Of a DNA stretch of 64,000 nt, positions 10,504 through 20,822 are shown in pieces; position 1 is the first letter of the stretch; the number at the start of each line of letters is the position of its first letter. The notes under the pieces were generated by a model, which worked only from the letters and a program-made list of their open reading frames with translations, did not search any database and was not told where the DNA came from. Both the position numbers and the translations under genes were made by a program. The DNA is from Euonymus europaeus (Eukaryota; Streptophyta; Magnoliopsida; Celastrales; Celastraceae), in the NCBI GenBank assembly GCA_963580455.1, contig OY756969.1, positions 14,046,760 through 14,110,759 of the forward strand, in the 5' to 3' direction.

Positions 10504-11285
10504 CTGATCAGCCGCTCAAGAGCATTTTACGGAATCCAGACATATCGGGAAGACTTATTAAGTGGTCAATCGAACTTAGTGAGTTTGATATCCACTTTAA
10601 ACCGAGAAGAGCCATCAAAGCCGAAGTCCTCGCGGATTTCATTACTGAATGCCAACATCCATTAGAGGAAGAAGCGCCGCAGGAGCAATGGCAACTCTTC
10701 GTCGATGGATCTTCAAACAAGGACGCCAGCAGAGCAGGGATTCTGCTTCTCGGACCCGGGGGCATGACTACTGAGTATGCCCTTCGTTTCCAATTCAAAG
10801 CCTCTAATAACGAGGCTGAATATGAAGCATTGCTAGCTGGATTAAAACTGGCCATCGAGCTAGAGGTTCGCAATTTGCTGATTCACAGTGATTCACAGCT
10901 CGTCACCGAGCAGGTCCGTGGAGAGTATGAGGCGAGAGGCTCCAATATGATCAAATATCTGGCAAAAGCTAAGGAGCTGATGAGCGAGATCCCGAATGTT
11001 GAAATACTGAGAGTGCCTCGAGAACAAAATCAGCAAGCCGATGTATTAGCCCGACTTGCGTCAACAACCAAGAAAGATCAGGCTTCCTCAGTGCGGATAG
11101 AAATGCTTCCTAAACCGAGCATCTTTGTTAAGGCAATTGCGGAGATCAATACTGAACGATCTTGGATGGATGCAATACGAGCCTTCCTCACTGAGGGACA
11201 ATTTCCAGAAGACAGGAACGAGGCTAAAAGTCTCCGAGCAAGGGCAGCGAGGTATTCAATTATTCAAGGAACCCTTTACCGATGA
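10490..11285 (+). pseudogene. Tat second (archaeal-type) RNase H
   Basis: The frame resumes at VLTDQPLKSIL. The additional RNase H has LFVDGSSNKDASRAGILL (Asp), NNEAEYEALLAGL (Glu), IHSDSQLVTEQV (Asp) and NQQADVLARLAS (Asp), a complete DEDD set. Established knowledge: Tat elements carry a second RNase H of archaeal type besides the gypsy one. The frame ends at TGA 11283-11285, in a context that fits a former Arg CGA codon, i.e. a CpG transition. Confidence 0.85.
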
Positions 11286-12392
11286 TCTTACACACTCCCT
11301 TACCTTAAGTGCCTTGCTCCACGAGAGTCTGATTACGCTCTCCGAGAAGTTCATGGAGGAATATGCGGCAGCCACACCGGTGCAAAGACCTTAGCTAATA
11401 AGGTCTTGCGCTGCAGGTATTACTGGCCGACCATGAACAAGGATGCAAAGGAGTTGGTGAGGAAGTGTGACAAGTGCCAGAGACATGCCAACGTACCGCA
11501 TCACCCACCATCGGAGATTACAGTGATGGAGAACCCTTGTCCGTTTGCACAATGGGGGCTGGATTTGTTAGGACCTTTTCCTCAGGCAACAGCCCAAAGG
11601 AAGTTTCTCATAGTAGCAGTGGATTATTTCACGAAGTGGGTTGAAGCCGAGCCTCTGGCCACGATCACCGACCACAAGGTGAAAGACTTCATTTGGAAAA
11701 CCATCATATGCAGATATGGTGTTCCTCGGATCCTCATTACTGATAATGGCCGACAGTTTGTGAGTGCCAATATACGGCAGTTTTGTGACGAACACGACAT
11801 CAACCTCAGGGTTACTGCCGTGGCTCACCCTCAAGCTAATGGACAAGTAGAAGTCATCAACCGAATCATACTACAAGGAATCAAGGCTCGTCTGGACCAA
11901 GCCAAGGGACTTTGGACCGAACAGCTCCATAGCGTCCTCTGGTCTTACCAGACTACGCCTAGGGCATCAACAGGAGAGACACCTTTCTCCTTAGTATTCG
12001 GATCAGAGGCTGTTATCCCGGTTGAAATTGGAGTTCCCACTCCTCGTATAATTGAGTTTGAAGAGTCGAGTAACAATGACTTATTGCTCAACAATCTTGA
12101 TTTCTTGGAAGAAGCTAGAGAGACTGCTCGGATCAGGATTGCTGTTTACAAACAAAGAATGGCCCGATATTACAACAAAAGGGTCCGAACAAGGAAGTTT
12201 TCAGAAGGAGACTGGGTTCTAAGGAAAGCTACTTCAGCCGGAAAACATATAGGCAAGCTCGGAGAGACTTGGGAAGGACCTTTCCGAGTTATCAAAGTTC
12301 TGCTTGATGCGACTTACAAACTGGAAAATCCCGAGAAGCCTGGAGAGATGAGACCTTGGAATGCCGAAAACCTCCGAAGATACTATGTTTAA
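11286..12392 (+). pseudogene. Tat integrase
   Basis: In frame with the RNase H after the TGA. The zinc-binding part has HGGICGSH and CDKCQRH. The catalytic core has D in WGLDLLGPFP, D in ITDNGRQF and E in GQVEVINR (D,D-35-E type). The C-terminal part has ARYYNKRVRTRKFSEGDWVL and ends PWNAENLRRYYV with TAA at 12390-12392. No chromodomain. The core itself is open from 11406. It inserts cDNA into the genome. Confidence 0.9.
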
Positions 12393-12833
12393 TTTCATAC
12401 TGCTGGCATGTACTTAAGCACAATTCAATGAAAGTAGTTTGTTTTGCTATAAAGATCCTCAGAAGTATGCGTTGCTCGGCGCATTTCAGCCGCAATGCCT
12501 GAGCATTATTACAAGCCAGCTAAGATCAGGGAGACCGAGGAAAAACATGGTTTTGTTTCAACTCATTTAATTTGAGTTACAACAGACAAGCGAAAACAAG
12601 TTAGCTATGACCCGAACAAGTTTGGGCCACAGCACTACTTGTCCCCAAATCAGTTACAGCAAGCTAGGTTTTAAGTTATGATTTCCGAGGAAAAAGATGG
12701 ACAGTAATAGACAAGGAATGGGAAGAAAAGAACTCGACTTCATTAAAATTAAAAACGTTATTTACAAATATTGAGAACAAAGTTTGATCAAGAAAAAAGG
12801 AAAAAAGGGCCAGTTTCTAATTTTCAATATCAA
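12393..12833. other. Non-coding spacer between integrase and the antisense gene
   Basis: No ORF of note. It may serve as the 3' end and poly(A) region for the convergent antisense gene. Two transcripts would converge here. Confidence 0.5.
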
Positions 12834-13430
12834 CTAGCTCCTCGGCAGCCCGCTGGGCACGTCGACTTCTTCATTCCTCGGAGGAATCGGCGGAGCATCA
12901 GTCTCCGTGTATCTATCGATGTCCTCCTCGTCGTCCCCCGCATCCTCTTGAAGGAGGCGGAACTGCTCGTATGCATCTTCCTTCACCACATCCTCGCCGT
13001 CTTTACCCGCAATGACCAGGCACAGCTCATTCAAAATGTCCGAGCTCTGGCCTTTGCTGACGAGGAACCTCCGAGCTTCCTTGACAGCAGCCTGGAAGCA
13101 GAAAAAGCCTTCCTACTTAAGGGTAAGTTGGAACTCCTCAGAGTCGCGAAACTCTCGAAGACCAGCTTGTCGCCCGCTTTCAAACAAGCGGGCCCCCTCA
13201 GCCTCAGCTTCTGACTTTTGTCTCGCCAGCTTGTCCTCGGCCTCTTTCAGCTTTGTAGCCATCAGATTCTCTGACGCCTACGTTTTCTCGAGGTCCAACC
13301 TCGTCAGTTTCAGAGCGGTCTCTGTCCGACCAAGAGCTCCCTTGAGCAGAAGAATCTCTTGGGCGGCAGTCCTCTTCTCGACTGCCGAGCTTCGGATGTC
13401 AAGTGACAACTTCCCGAGAAGCGAAGTCAG
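12834..13430 (-). pseudogene. Antisense Tat gene, exon 3 (coiled coil, two stops)
   Basis: The acceptor AG is at 13431-13432, in phase 0 with exon 2. It encodes a Leu/Glu/Lys/Arg-rich heptad-like segment (AEDKLARQKSEAEAEGARLF), then an acidic tail (QEDAGDDEEDIDRYTE) and ends at 12834. Two in-frame TAG codons, at 13278-13280 and 13113-13115, break it. The heptad pattern suggests a dimerising coiled coil. It is 199 codons long. Confidence 0.7.
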
Positions 13431-13515
13431 CTACAAATGACAACAAAAAAGAAAAGAGTTATTAAGCAAGCTGAAGGAAAACTTGCTAAACAATGTTCCG
13501 AGTGGAAGCATGTAC
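13431..13515 (-). other. Predicted intron 2 of the antisense gene
   Basis: An 85-bp GT-AG intron (GTACAT...TTTGTAG on the minus strand) that joins exons 2 and 3 in frame. Confidence 0.65.
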
Positions 13516-13940
13516 CTCCATCAGCTTAAAGGCCGAAGCCCCCATTTTCTCCTTGGTGGCCATCTCCTCGGCTCGCCTTTGGTCCGACGGAAGAGACAGC
13601 TTCTCGAGCATCTCCAAGGCCACCCGAGAATTGGCCACTATATCAGAGAGACGCACATTCCACTGTGGAATGTGAACGTCTCCTATCCTGTGAGGAGGAG
13701 AGGAAGAACGGGCGTCTGATGTACGAGAAGGAGATCCAACGGCCTGGAAGGATGGGGTGGAGATGAAGACACCACGACCGCGACCCAAGTCTTTTCCTCG
13801 GCCTGGTTTGACTTGGGCACCCTCAGTGGGGGCAACTCTCTTCCTTCTGCTCGGTTCAACATCCCCGTCAGGTCTCCTCTTCTTGCCCAAGTTGGTAGTC
13901 TTCTTCTGCATCTTCAGGTAATCAACAGTCGATGACATAT
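13516..13940 (-). pseudogene. Antisense Tat gene, exon 2
   Basis: A 425-nt exon open in the phase set by exon 1. It is basic and Ser/Pro-rich at the start (KKTTNLGKKRRPDG, a possible nuclear localisation signal; KPGRGKDLGRGRG), then helical (VANSRVALEMLEKLSLPSDQ). It is followed by the GT donor at 13515. Confidence 0.7.
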
Positions 13941-14025
13941 CTGGGAAGTAACAAGAATCAGTAATACAAAAACATGATTAGTATAACAAAATTATAAACA
14001 AAACCGAGCAAGAGCAGGTCCCCAC
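13941..14025 (-). other. Predicted intron 1 of the antisense gene
   Basis: An 85-bp GT-AG intron (GTGGGG...TTCCCAG on the minus strand). Removing it keeps the frame (Gln, then a split Asp codon). Confidence 0.65.
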
Positions 14026-14869
14026 CTTGCATCGCTTGCTCGGACCTATGAGCCCTTGTAAAGTCTACAGCTCGGCATATCATAGGCACAGAAGGTTTAG
14101 TGAAAGGGCCTCTGAGAGTAAGATACCAGTCAAGCTCTTGAGGAGAAAGCTGGGGAAGTCGCTTGAACTTACTGAATTTTGGGACGACCCACGAGGTCCT
14201 AAAAGGAAGATCCTCATCCTCGCCCAAAGGCATCCGAACAAAGAAATAACTAGACTTCCAATGATGATTGGAAGAGGAATATTTTGGAGCAATCAGACCC
14301 TTCTTGAACTTTAAATAGCAAAGTCCAGGGTTTCTTGGAGCTCTACAAAGGGAGAAAATGTGCTGAAGAACGTTAGAAGAAAAAGGGACTCGAAGCTCGG
14401 CACAGTAGTAGAGAATTGTGCCGAGGAAGACCCAAGAGTTGGGAGCAAGACAGGTAGGGCAAATATCGAACCGATCAAAGAAGGAGCATATTGCTGGGGC
14501 AATCGGTATCCGACAACCATATGATAATGCGGTGGTAGAAATGGCAAACTCCCCATGTTGAGGACGGAATAGAGATACCCCCTCAGGCACAGGCCTGCAA
14601 GGGTAGGGGATTCCAAACAACTTGCGTTGAGATTCCACCTCGGAGGCTGAAAGGCTACAACTAAGATTCCTAGGCTCCCTAGAACCATCACCTGCTGCTC
14701 GGGCCTCTTGTAGGGGAGCTTCGAACCCAGGAGGAGCAAAGAAAGGGCGTTCTGCTAAAGGTAGCCTAATGCTCGTCCTAACAGGAGGAGAAGTAGAGGT
14801 TGAAGGAGAAGTTCCTAGGTCGGCTTCCTCTAACACATTAATATCACTATCTGAAGAAGGGGAAGACAT
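14026..14869 (-). CDS. Antisense Tat gene, exon 1 (putative gypsy-type transposon domain)
   Basis: Starts at ATG 14869 (MSSPSSDSDINVLEEAD). A Ser/Pro/acidic N-terminus of about 70 residues is followed by a globular domain with CRIPIAPAICSFFDRFDICP, NSWVFLGTILYYCAELRVPF and SPQELDWYLTLRGP. This resembles the Pfam 'putative gypsy type transposon' family (PF04195), known from antisense extra ORFs of Tat elements. The function is unknown; nucleic-acid binding or control of the element are guesses. Exon 1 is uninterrupted and ends at donor 14026/14025. With exons 2 and 3 the spliced frame is 622 codons. Confidence 0.75.
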
Positions 14870-15220
14870 TTCTTGTACCTGATGAGACGAAGAAAGGATA
14901 GAATTTGCTCGAAAAATAAACGAGGATTACGTTTGCTCGGGGTAGTCAATGCTCGGGGCTCTCAATCTTTGCAGCAAGTGAATGGGACAATGACATCCTC
15001 GCTATTTATAGTCGAAGACCGCCCCGGTCAACGGACCCGATGACGAGACGTACTGCATTCTCTCATCTGGGCCGCTCAACCTCTGTGCATCAAGTAACCA
15101 TTGGATCAAGATCAATCAAATCTTAGCCGTTCAATAACTCACAATTATTGTCACCCTCGGGAATCCAAACGTCCGCTCATACAGACCTATCATTGGTAAT
15201 ACACGATGACCAATCACAGG
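14870..15220. other. Antisense 5' leader and promoter region
   Basis: No plus-strand coding. On the minus strand it holds a TATA box (15003-15010) and about 105 nt of likely 5' UTR before ATG 14869. Confidence 0.5.
15003..15010 (-). promoter_or_regulatory. TATA box of the antisense Tat gene
   Basis: TATAAATA on the minus strand, 134 bp upstream of ATG 14869, in a GC-richer surround. Position and sequence fit a plant core promoter, so the antisense gene probably has its own promoter and does not depend on an LTR. Confidence 0.6.
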
Positions 15221-15234
15221 TCTGAGGGGGCAAG
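15221..15234 (+). promoter_or_regulatory. Polypurine tract of the Tat element
   Basis: TCTGAGGGGGCAAG directly precedes the 3' LTR. It would prime plus-strand cDNA synthesis. Confidence 0.75.
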
Positions 15235-15679
15235 TGATGAGGATAATTTTCCTCTACAATGACAACACGACACGTAGATATAACAGTCATCAGCTTCATG
15301 CTCGGTACCGAGAAGAAGTATGTACATTCCTCGGTACTCATCCTCAGAGTGGTGAAAAGCTGTCATGAACTACTTAAACAGGAACTACCTTCACTATATA
15401 AAGGGACAAACCCTCAGGTAAAAAGGAGAACTTTTGACTTATTACATGAGCACCGAGCAGTGCACTTCACAGAGTTCTTTTGTGCTAGCATCTGACTTGA
15501 GCGTCGGAGCGCCAAAGCCAGAGAACACTCTCTGGCGGGCCTCTAGTTTACGTTTGCTCTTTGTTACAGGATAATCCTATTGTCGGGAGGGAGCTAATCC
15601 GAGGAAGGACATCATAAGACGAGAAAGCTCTTGTTCAAACCTATCCTGATACGTCTTGGACTGATTTGAGACGTCATCA
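15235..15679 (+). repeat. 3' LTR of the Tat element
   Basis: 445 bp, about eight differences from the 5' LTR by eye, followed by TSD AAGGC. Confidence 0.95.
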
Positions 15680-15684
15680 AAGGC

Positions 15685-17534
15685 ATTAAATAGTTTGTAT
15701 CTATATGACATGTCTCTACTTCTCACTTTCACAATAATTGTTAGATATTGTAAATAATTAAAAAAAAAACAATAAGTTTTAGGCTCACTGTATGTTCAAA
15801 TTCTTGTATAAGACATGTGGTGCAAATTGAGTTCCATAAGAAAATCGATTTTCTTTCTTATATGATATTGCATCTTTCGAGTATTTATTAAATTGCAGAT
15901 AACTGAAGATTTTGTTGCGTCATGTGGGGAAGATCCAATTATCAAAATCCATGAGATTCAATGAAATCAGACACACTTGCATTACACAGACCGAAAGCAA
16001 AATATTTTCAAGTTGTGTGAAGCATGAGTTTTACTATTTTTGTTAACCCATGCAGTGTGCTCTATCTTCATGTTTTATTAGGATATTCGCTAAGCAGCTT
16101 ATAGTATCCATTATGGTGTATCATTACGAGATTTACCACAACTTAATAATTTCCTAGGTCTCAAGTTCATCTTCCAATTGAAAGTAACGGATTATAACTT
16201 GGTAGATGGTAATCAAGATTATACAGTGATTAAAGTTTTCGACATGGATACAAATTTGAAAGGCAAAAATCGAATCAAAATTGAAGAGGGTGAGACTGAT
16301 GTACCTCAAAAAGACCTGGAGGATTATTTTGTTCGTCACATATAACTTATTTGGTGTTTTAGTCACGCAAGTCTGTTTTTAGAATCTTTTAAAATCAACG
16401 TTGATTTAGACAATCAAATTAACATTCTAACCTCATCACACATTCCGTTCAATTTAATAAATGTTTTGATGCAATGGAAAAAAAATACAATTGCATGTTA
16501 AAATATAAAAAATATAAATACAGGTGAGTCTGCGGTTGACCGACAATCACTATAGATGTAAGATTCGACTCTTCCAATAGAGAATGAGTTGGATTCCCCC
16601 ATCCCTAATTCCCTTGAATAAAAAAAATATATATATAAAAAATATACGACAAATAATAAAGGATTTATCCTGAAAACTCTGATATATTAAAAAATGCTTT
16701 GAAACACTTGGGAGGATATTACACACAACGAACCTATTTTGGTGAAAATCTGGACTCTCTCACTGGGTAAAAGCAAATGATATTATTCTCCATTTGTAGT
16801 CATTTGAACGATAAGGTACCTTCCTGACGTAAATTCCAATTTGTTAACATTTTTTCCTTTCCTGTATTGATGATATTTTTTCCTTTAATTGTCTTATTAA
16901 AAGAGATGGTTATTTTATTTATTTTGGAAATGACAACGTCATTATCAAAATAATTGAATAATTTATTTATTAAAGATTTTTTTTGGATTAATAATAGATT
17001 ATAGAGAAATAGTAATGTATGAAGGATAATTCGAATATTACTGCCAACAATTTAATCTTGATAATAATGTAAGTTGTATATTTCAATGTCTATGGTACAT
17101 TGAATACAAAGTGTTAACCCTTTCTCTCCCCGATAATTAAGGTCCATTAATATTCGTTCCAATGTGCAATGTACATTTGTGTTGCAACACTAAATCGCAA
17201 ATATTTTTTGATATTCCATGCCTCTCATAATTTGCATCAAATTTTTTCGCTGCTTGAGTAATTTTTTTGTTCTGGCTAATTTTTGAAGAAAGGGGTGATA
17301 TTTCTAACACTTTTTTGTTCATTTGATTAGTAAGTCAAGCCAAGGGTTTTCTCCAAGGAAATGAGGCTTTTAGACTGAGCACGACATAAATAGCTGGACG
17401 GATTAACCGACCCAGTGTGATAAGTGAAGAAGGAAATAAAAAATGAGTTCCTTTATAGATTGGCTCGCCCCTCTATGATCTAATCTCATTTCTCAATTTT
17501 CAAAGCTTATACTTTTCTAAATTTTCTGGATACC
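15685..17534. other. AT-rich intergenic DNA, no gene seen
   Basis: No ORF above about 70 residues. It contains one SINE candidate (16523-16635) and otherwise nothing recognisable. Confidence 0.4.
16523..16635 (+). mobile_element. Possible tRNA-derived SINE
   Basis: About 100 bp starting 'ggtgagtctgcggttg', with a B-box-like GATTCGACTC about 40 bp in and an A-rich tail ('gaataaaaaaaat'). Flanking A/T runs hide any target duplication. A plausible A box is weak. Confidence 0.35.
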
Positions 17535-17735
17535 ATTTATCAGGAACTGCACCTCTTCCATTTCTTAAATCTTAGTTCACTTTTTTACCTGGATGTGATA
17601 GACAATCAGTTGCAAGATATAATCCCATCTGATATTGGGTATTCCCTTCCAAACTTGATAGGTACTATGTTCTTGGGAACCAATTTTCAGGCCAAATACC
17701 ACATTCATTAGGAAATGGAAAAAGACTATTAGATA
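17535..17735 (+). pseudogene. LRR receptor-like fragment
   Basis: Reads YLDVIDNQLQDIIPSDIGYS and LPNLIG, then after a frameshift NQFSGQIPHSLGN. This is the leucine-rich repeat pattern (LxxNxFSGxIPxxLGN) of plant LRR receptor kinases of the Xa21/FLS2/EFR-like class. Upstream codons are also LRR-like but contain a stop. There is no kinase domain nearby. A short decayed fragment, not a gene. Confidence 0.65.
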
Positions 17736-17771
17736 TTATAAAATTGTAATGGAGAAGCTCATTACTTTACT

Positions 17772-17820
17772 GATATGCATGCCATATAAATACAATGGTT
17801 GGTGTCCAGCCTTGCATCAT
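17772..17820 (+). repeat. 49-bp repeat, copy 1
   Basis: Identical to 20774-20822 except one T/C change. Copy 2 sits exactly at the breakpoint of the copia element with an LTR scrap. Confidence 0.85.
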
Positions 17821-18112
17821 AAAGTAAATAAAATAACAATAAATTTTTGATGGCTGGAACCCAATTTTGGGAGGCTAGACCATCACGCCTTGAATGTTAT
17901 TACATTAAAATTAAACTAGTCATTACAATATTCAGTTAAAAATATAATTACATGAAATCACAAAAATATTTTAGCTAACATGCATATATAGCTAATAAAC
18001 AAATGCACCCACCGTCCATGCTTATACTACAAATGGATAAGTTAGTTTCATCAAAAAAAAAAATTGGATAAGTTAGTCCGTAGTGTAAAGACTATGATTT
18101 TGTAAGCCTTAC
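17821..18112. other. Host-like intron or flank
   Basis: AT-rich, no ORF. It may be intron of the acyltransferase gene whose exon follows, but no next exon was found. Confidence 0.3.
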
Positions 18113-18226
18113 TTTAGCAATGTCGTCTTCTCCGACTACAGCAAAAGGTATGATTTTGGCTCCGCATGTAGCTGCCATCCTGACAAACTCGGATTGCTCC
18201 GGCCAAAACATCTTGTACTCTTCACC
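18113..18226 (-). pseudogene. Orphan exon of phytyl ester synthase-like acyltransferase
   Basis: A 114-nt exon, exactly 38 codons, with AG acceptor at 18227-18228 and GT donor at 18111-18112 on the minus strand. It reads GEEYKMFWPEQSEFVRMAA and on to GAKIIPF.VVGEDDI, matching plant esterase/lipase/thioesterase-DAGAT proteins (PES1/PES2 type, plastidial phytyl and fatty-acid ester synthesis). The frame and splice sites are intact, but the preceding exon is missing: upstream, beyond about 130 bp of intron, is transposon. Either a surviving exon of a gene torn apart or a captured fragment. Confidence 0.75.
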
Positions 18227-18361
18227 CTGGAGATTTTTTGGCAGTCAAGAGTTTGTGAATTATTTGAGCATCTTCTAATTTAACAGTAAAACCCTGATGC
18301 GAATATTGAAGACATGCACAATTAATTAATACAGCTGATCAGTTACAATATTACATTATGT

Positions 18362-18554
18362 CTAGTTAGCAAAAGAGATCCCTTCAACTCGTAATGATGA
18401 GGAGAAAAATAATATTGCTTTAAAAAAAAACAATAATATTGCTTTTAAAAAAAAATTAACAATAGAATTGTTTTCAAAAAAAAAAATTTGGGCCCCCAAA
18501 AATTGGGGGCCCTGTGCGGTCGCACAGGCCCGCCCCTGTTCAGGGCCGGGCCTG
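18362..18554. mobile_element. hAT-like terminal remnant with stacked hairpins
   Basis: A-rich runs are followed by a GC-rich block with three inverted repeats: GGGCCCCCAA/TTGGGGGCCC (18490-18512), CCTGTGCG/CGCACAGG (about 18511-18528) and a terminal CAGGGCCGGGCCTG (about 18541-18554). This terminal style is common in plant hAT non-autonomous elements. It abuts the truncated copia RT. Confidence 0.45.
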
Positions 18555-19262
18555 ATCATGCATGTTAGTGCGATGGAGTAGATCAGAGATATACTTCCTT
18601 TGAGTAAGTAACATGCCAGCAGAGGTCCGAGTGGTCTCAACACCAAGAAAATATGTGAGATTACCGAGATCTTTGAGGGAGAACCTACTGGATAGTTGAG
18701 TGATAAAGCGGCGAATTGTGGACGCATGACTGCCGGTAAGAATAATGTCGTCCACATAAACCAGAAGGTACATGGTGGAGGAATCATGTGTGTAAATGAA
18801 CAGCGAAGCATCACTTTGTGACTGACAAAACCCATAGGAGATGAGGAATGTGCGAAGAGCAGTATACCATGTACGAGGGGCCTGTCGAAGGCCATAAATA
18901 GCTTTATGTAATTTGCATACTTAAGAGGGAGTCTGCGAGTCAATGAACCCAGGAGGTTGCTGCATAAAAACACAGTCAAATAATGTACCCTGCAAAAAAG
19001 CATTATTAACATCCAGTTGTTGCAACATCCACCCACGGGTAATGGCAATAGTACGGACAAGTCGAATAGTAGCTGGTTTGACAACGGGGCTGAAGGTGTC
19101 AGTAAAATCAACACTTGGCCTTTGATGAAAGCATTGTAGCGAGCAATAGAACCGTCGGGGTTCCTCTTGATCCGGAATACTCATTTCCATCCAACAATGT
19201 TTTGTGTGGGGGAAAAAGGGACAAGGGACCAGGTTTGGTTTTTTTGTAGGGCCTGAAATTCT
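18555..19262 (-). pseudogene. copia reverse transcriptase, 3'-truncated and frameshifted
   Basis: Minus-strand RT of a Ty1/copia element: TFSPVVKPATIRLVRTIA, QLDVNNAFLQGTLFDCVFMQ, then in another frame MYLLVYVDDIILTGSHAST (catalytic YVDD) and LKDLGNLTYFLGVE, ending near 18555. At least two frameshifts. RNase H and the 3' LTR are absent, cut off by the hAT-like scrap. The lineage resembles Ale/Retrofit (inference). Confidence 0.85.
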
Positions 19263-20270
19263 TCACTCATGGCCATGCGCCATTCTGGGTATTTTTTTTG
19301 CTTGGGTATATGAGGTGGGTTTAGGGATTTCAACGGTGGAAGGTGCAGATGTAAGAAGGGAGAGGGGTTGTTTTGGTTTGTGAATATTGTTTTGTGAGCG
19401 GGTGACCATGCGGGTAGGGGGAATAGGTGGGGATAGGGAAGGGGCTATAGCCTGGGAAGGTGGGTGGTCAATTGCAGGCATATAGGATGTGGGTGGGAGG
19501 GTTGTTGGGGCTAGATGAATAGGTGCAGGAGAAGGGCATGGTTGGGTGGGAGAGGAAGAGATGTTGGTAGGACATACCTGTGTAGGATTAGAAGTCGTGG
19601 CATGCTGTGGTGAAGACTGAGCAGGTGCAACTTGGAGAGTGCCATTGATGGTGACCTGAGGATGTGAAGATGAAGAAGAGAATGGAGGAATAAGTTCGGG
19701 GCCAGCAGGAATATTCAGGGACGGTGATGTTGATGGAAGTGGTGTGGAGTGAGGACGTGGTGCATGGGGAAAGAATTTGGGAATGAGATGCGTAGTAGGA
19801 GAGAAGGCTTTGGAAGAGTGAGACTTGTAGGGAAAGATAGATTCAAAAAACACCACATGACGTGAGATAAACACACGATTATTGGAAATATCAAAACACA
19901 AAAAGGAGTGATGTGGAATAGAGAACCCAAGATATACGCACGGCCTGGAACGAGAGTCGAGTTTATGGTGGCTATAAGGACGGAGCCAGGGATAACACAA
20001 GCAACCAAACACACGAAGGGAAGTATAGGTTGGGGTTTTGACCAAATAGTTTGAGATAAGGTGTGGCGTGATGAAGAACTGGAGTGGGCATGCGATTGAT
20101 GAGATAAGTTGCACACTGAAATGCGTAAGACCAAAAACGGAGAGGGAGTTTGGCATTATGGAGTAGTGTAAGGCCCGTTTCAACAATATGACGATGTTTG
20201 CGTTCAGCAGAGCCGACATGCTTAAGAGTGTAAGGTGGGGAAGTGATATGCTCAATACCATTAGAGGCAA
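19263..20270 (-). pseudogene. copia integrase C-terminal part and linker
   Basis: Minus-strand frame containing LRVFGCLCYPWLRPY, KLDSRSRPCVYLGFS and RHVVFFESIFPY (integrase C-terminal GKGY-type region of copia). A long Ser/Pro/Thr-rich linker follows, then MVTRSQNNIHKPKQ, the usual start of the RT region. It overlaps the preceding integrase frame by a frameshift around 19970-20130. Confidence 0.85.
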
Positions 20271-20773
20271 GTAGAGAAGCTAGAGCGGTGTATTCACCTC
20301 CACCATCTGTGTACAAGGTTCGTAGGGTAGTTTGGAAATGATTAGTGATGAGTGAACAAAAATTGGTAAAGACCTTGAGCACATCTGATTTTTTTTTGAG
20401 AGGATAGAGCCAACTATATTTGGTGTAGTAGTCAACAAAAATGATGTAATATTGAAAATTACCATATGAGAGTATAGCAGCAGGGCCCCAAACATCCGAG
20501 TAGACAACCTGAAATGGTTTATTACACATAATAGAAGATTCACAAAATGGAAGTTTGTGACTTTTGTTGCAGAGACATGAGTCACACACTTTATTAGCTG
20601 AATGAGAGACAGAGAGATTATTACAATCTAAAATATGCCGCTGAATAGACGAAGATGGATGACCGAGACGTTGATGCCAGAGGTCAGAAGAGATAGCAAC
20701 AGAGGTGGAAGGAGTAGCGTGGTTTGACCTTGCAGTCATGGTTGAAGAAGGCCACTCATACAATACAATGGTT
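19972..20773 (-). pseudogene. copia GAG-pre-integrase and integrase core
   Basis: DLWHQRLGHPSSSIQRHIL (GAG-pre-integrase zinc part), CDSCLCNKSHKLPF (CxxC), VVYSDVWGPA (first Asp), LYTDGGGEYTAL (second Asp) and the region after GSAERKHRHIVET (Glu). Nearly complete core. It starts abruptly at 20773, where the protease region should be, next to a foreign LTR fragment. Confidence 0.85.
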
Positions 20774-20822
20774 GACATGCATGCCATATAAATACAATGG
20801 TTGGTGTCCAGCCTTGCATCAT
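20774..20822 (+). repeat. 49-bp repeat, copy 2
   Basis: Copy of 17772-17820, here forming the inner end of the LTR fragment at its junction with copia integrase sequence. Confidence 0.85.

Larger units (their letters stand above)
6608..15679 (+). mobile_element. Ty3/gypsy element, Tat lineage
   Basis: A 9,072-bp element with 445-bp LTRs (TG...CA), TSD AAGGC at 6603-6607 and 15680-15684, a TGGCGCC-type primer site and a G-rich polypurine tract. Order: gag, protease, RT, RNase H, a second RNase H, integrase without chromodomain, then an antisense spliced gene. Dual RNase H and an extra ORF between integrase and 3' LTR are known features of Tat elements. By eye the two LTRs differ at about eight positions. 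Pol is broken by several stops and two frameshifts, so it is not autonomous now. Confidence 0.95.

Noticed and set aside
12771..13440. Plus-strand ORFs of 142-147 residues between integrase and 3' LTR
   Set aside because: They are shadows of the antisense gene, whose minus-strand exons have consistent splice phase and domain-like composition.
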